Assembly: GCA_964410675.1 (NCBI GenBank)
Contig: CAYPIB010000116.1
Span: 1-7,334 of the forward strand
DNA length: 7,334 bases
Origin: RGIG3040 sp964410675
GTDB taxonomy: Bacteria > Bacillota > Clostridia > Lachnospirales > Lachnospiraceae
Direction of reading: 5' to 3'
Of the stretch, positions 5,950 to 7,334 are shown piece after piece; position 1 is the first letter of the stretch; the number at the start of each line of letters is the position of its first letter. The notes under the pieces were generated by a model. That model searched no databases and was not told where the DNA came from. It worked only from the letters and a program-made list of their open reading frames with translations. The position numbers were made by a program, and so were the translations under genes.

Positions 5950-6735
5950 TTATTTTCTCTTGCCTAATATTTTTAATAAATTTAAAAATAGATTAATGAA
6001 ATCCAGATACAATGTTAATGCACCTAGAAGTGCCAGCGAAAGAACATTGTTGTCGTTGGAAATGGCAACCATCTTTTTGATTTTTTGTGTATCGTAAGCA
6101 GTAAGCCCAACAAAAACAAGCACACCAATGATACAAATTACCGTTTCTATTACACTGCTCTTTAAAATAAAAATATTAACAGCGCCGGCTATTATGATTC
6201 CAAGAAGACCCATCATCAAAATATTTCCAAAACGTGATAAATCAGTCTTTGCAGCCAATCCGTAGATTGCCATAATTCCAAATACTAAAGCAGTGACTAA
6301 AAATATTGAGGTGATAGACGCAGTAGTATAGACTAAAAATAAAATTGAAAATGTCATACCGGTAAGGTAGGAGTAAATTGTAAAGAAAATTCCTGCAAGT
6401 ACCGCATTGTTACGTGCAATAGCCCAATTACAAAGAATTACAATGCCAAGCTCAGCCCCTAATAAAATAAAGAAGTTATAGCCGGTTAACATTTTTATTG
6501 CAAGAATAGGCGTTGTTGTAACAGATGCAAGTGCGGTAATAATAAGCGCTGCTACCATAAAAAGAAACGATTTTGCAATTACCTGCTCGCAAAGTAATGA
6601 TTTAACATTTTGAACCGTAGTAACCACAGGGTTACCGCCTTCAAATCCGGAGTTCATATCCATAAAATCTTCCGGTTGATATGTAGAATTATAATCATTT
6701 GGTTGGTTGTTATTAAAATTGTTGTAATTATCCAT
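5950..6735 (-). CDS. Bax inhibitor-1 / YccA (UPF0005) family membrane protein
   Basis: A 261-residue integral membrane protein. An Asn-rich cytoplasmic tail (about 1-45) is followed by six or seven hydrophobic helices from about 52 to 256. Family marks are TGMTFS (125-130), GLTAYDTQKIK (210-220) and LGALTLYLDFINLFLNLL (237-254). D215 in YDTQ and D245 in YLDF correspond to the paired aspartates that, in Bacillus subtilis YetJ, form a pH-sensitive latch for calcium leak. A similar channel-like role here is inference. The start is the ATG at 6735, preceded on the minus strand by AAAGGGGAG (6740-6748). An upstream in-frame start at 6774 would add 13 residues ahead of that binding site, within the promoter region, and is rejected. 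It is transcribed alone, towards the LCP gene, with a promoter at 6765-6793 and the shared terminator at its end. Confidence 0.94.
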   Translation of the reverse strand: MDNYNNFNNNQPNDYNSTYQPEDFMDMNSGFEGGNPVVTTVQNVKSLLCEQVIAKSFLFMVAALIITALASVTTTPILAIKMLTGYNFFILLGAELGIVILCNWAIARNNAVLAGIFFTIYSYLTGMTFSILFLVYTTASITSIFLVTALVFGIMAIYGLAAKTDLSRFGNILMMGLLGIIIAGAVNIFILKSSVIETVICIIGVLVFVGLTAYDTQKIKKMVAISNDNNVLSLALLGALTLYLDFINLFLNLLKILGKRK

Positions 6736-6764
6736 AGTTCTCCCCTTTGTCTTTGTTTTTTTAA

Positions 6765-6793
6765 ATAATAACATATTTATAATTTGTTTTCAA
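6765..6793 (-). promoter_or_regulatory. Promoter of the Bax inhibitor-1 family gene
   Basis: Read on the minus strand, -35 TTGAAA (6788-6793) and -10 TATTAT (6765-6770) are separated by exactly 17 bases. Each matches consensus at five of six positions. Transcription would begin near 6758, about 20 bases before the start codon and just ahead of the AAAGGGGAG binding site. Confidence 0.75.
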
Positions 6794-6818
6794 TAATTCT
6801 TGTATTTTATTCATAAAA

Positions 6819-6845
6819 GAAGCCTAAGTATAAACATTAGGCTTC
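6819..6845 (-). terminator. Probable terminator behind the surface-protein remnant
   Basis: A perfect nine-base-pair stem, GAAGCCTAA (6819-6827) with TTAGGCTTC (6837-6845), has a nine-base loop. On the minus strand it is followed by TTTTATG, a short T tract. It lies 11 bases after the stop codon of the decayed gene and before the promoter of the Bax-inhibitor-like gene, so it separates the two minus-strand units. Confidence 0.7.
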
Positions 6846-6856
6846 CTTATTACTAT

Positions 6857-7334
6857 TTATTTTACTCTAACTGTTACAGTTGCACTATAATTCTTGTACT
6901 TGTCTTTAATCGTTACTCTAATTTTAGTTTTGCTTTTAATTTAGGTACTTTAATACTGTATTTCCCTTTTTTATTTACTTTTCCTTTATAGGTCTTCTTA
7001 CCAATTTTTACGTAAGCAGTCGTATTTTTCTTCGCAGTACCCTTTACATACCGGGTTTTTTTCTTATATGCTTTTACTTTAGGCGGCATTACTGAATAAA
7101 GTAAGGTTCATCTCATTATTACTTGAATACGTGTAGCCTTCAGAACGGGAATAAGTAGTATAGTTAATACGATATAATCCTGTTTCAGGTGCTACAATTT
7201 TGTAAACCTTCTCCTTTGCAGTGACATAAATGTCTTCCTTAAAAAGACCATCAATCATACCTGTACTGGGATTCTAAGATCTTGTATCCAAATCTGAATA
7301 TTTGCTTAGCTTAATTGCAGTAGTTGCCCCATCT
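6857..7334 (-). pseudogene. Decayed 3' end of a secreted/surface protein with C-terminal Ig-like domain
   Basis: No intact ORF covers this stretch, but the minus strand translates as one protein if three lesions are bridged. From the right edge the frame reads DGATTAIKLSKYSDLDTRS, then a TAG stop (7274-7276), and continues in the same frame as NPSTGMIDGLFKED through VYKIVAPETGLYRINYTTYS, which resembles a beta-sandwich (pre-peptidase-like) domain, to LFSNAA. Near 7081-7090 the frame shifts to PPKVKAYKKKTRYVKGTAKK and then to VKIGKKTYKGKVNKKGKYS, a lysine-rich bacterial Ig-like (Big-type) repeat. At the T run 6928-6931 it shifts back to KTKIRVTIKDKYKNYSATV and ends at TAA 6857. The second shift is consistent with loss of one A from a short A run. 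The two shifts cancel, so the original end is preserved. The 5' part lies outside the window. The encoded protein was probably exported; ligand unknown. Domain names are by pattern only. Confidence 0.82.

Noticed and set aside
6800..6991. Plus-strand ORF of 63 codons rich in Phe, Tyr and Ser.
   Set aside because: It is antisense to the terminator and Ig-like remnant, its composition simply mirrors the lysine- and AT-rich minus strand, and it has no ribosome binding site.
6857..7334. Programmed frameshifting as the explanation for the broken surface-protein frame.
   Set aside because: There is also an in-frame TAG upstream, two shifts in opposite directions, and no classic slippery site with a downstream structure; decay explains all three.

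Overview
The window looks like chromosomal DNA from a low-GC Gram-positive anaerobe, most likely a Clostridia member of the Lachnospiraceae type. The reasons are AT-rich codon use, strong AGGAG-like ribosome binding sites, a T-box riboswitch, a LytR-CpsA-Psr wall enzyme, an AmmeMemoRadiSam pair, and remnants of a lysine-rich Ig-like surface protein. The genus cannot be named from this sequence. I see no phage, IS, tRNA, rRNA or CRISPR signature.

Layout on the + strand: the 3' end of an AMMECR1-domain gene (2-322) overlaps by one base a radical SAM gene of the AmmeMemoRadiSam system (322-1149). A LacI-family regulator (1215-2228) follows with its own promoter. Next come a near-consensus promoter (2237-2264) and a complete tryptophan-specific T-box leader (about 2271-2563). 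The leader has a readable UGG specifier and mutually exclusive antiterminator and terminator, and it controls a two-gene trpD-trpC operon (2611-4417). A LytR-CpsA-Psr wall-polymer transferase with a long cytoplasmic tail (4552-5880) follows without an obvious terminator in between.

A bidirectional terminator (5890-5934) separates this block from minus-strand genes: a Bax inhibitor-1 family membrane protein (5950-6735) with its own promoter, and upstream of it the decayed 3' end of a secreted or surface Ig-like repeat protein (6857-7334). The remnant carries one in-frame stop and two frameshifts.

Functional picture: TrpD and TrpC catalyse two non-consecutive steps of tryptophan synthesis (anthranilate to PRA, and CdRP to indole-3-glycerol phosphate). 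They are switched on when uncharged tRNA-Trp accumulates. No trpE, trpG, trpF, trpB or trpA is present, so the pathway is split, incomplete or fed from outside. The AMMECR1/radical SAM pair is the least understood part: it is a conserved module whose chemistry I cannot assign. The window is otherwise mostly ordinary housekeeping sequence, and I do not claim a wholly new system.
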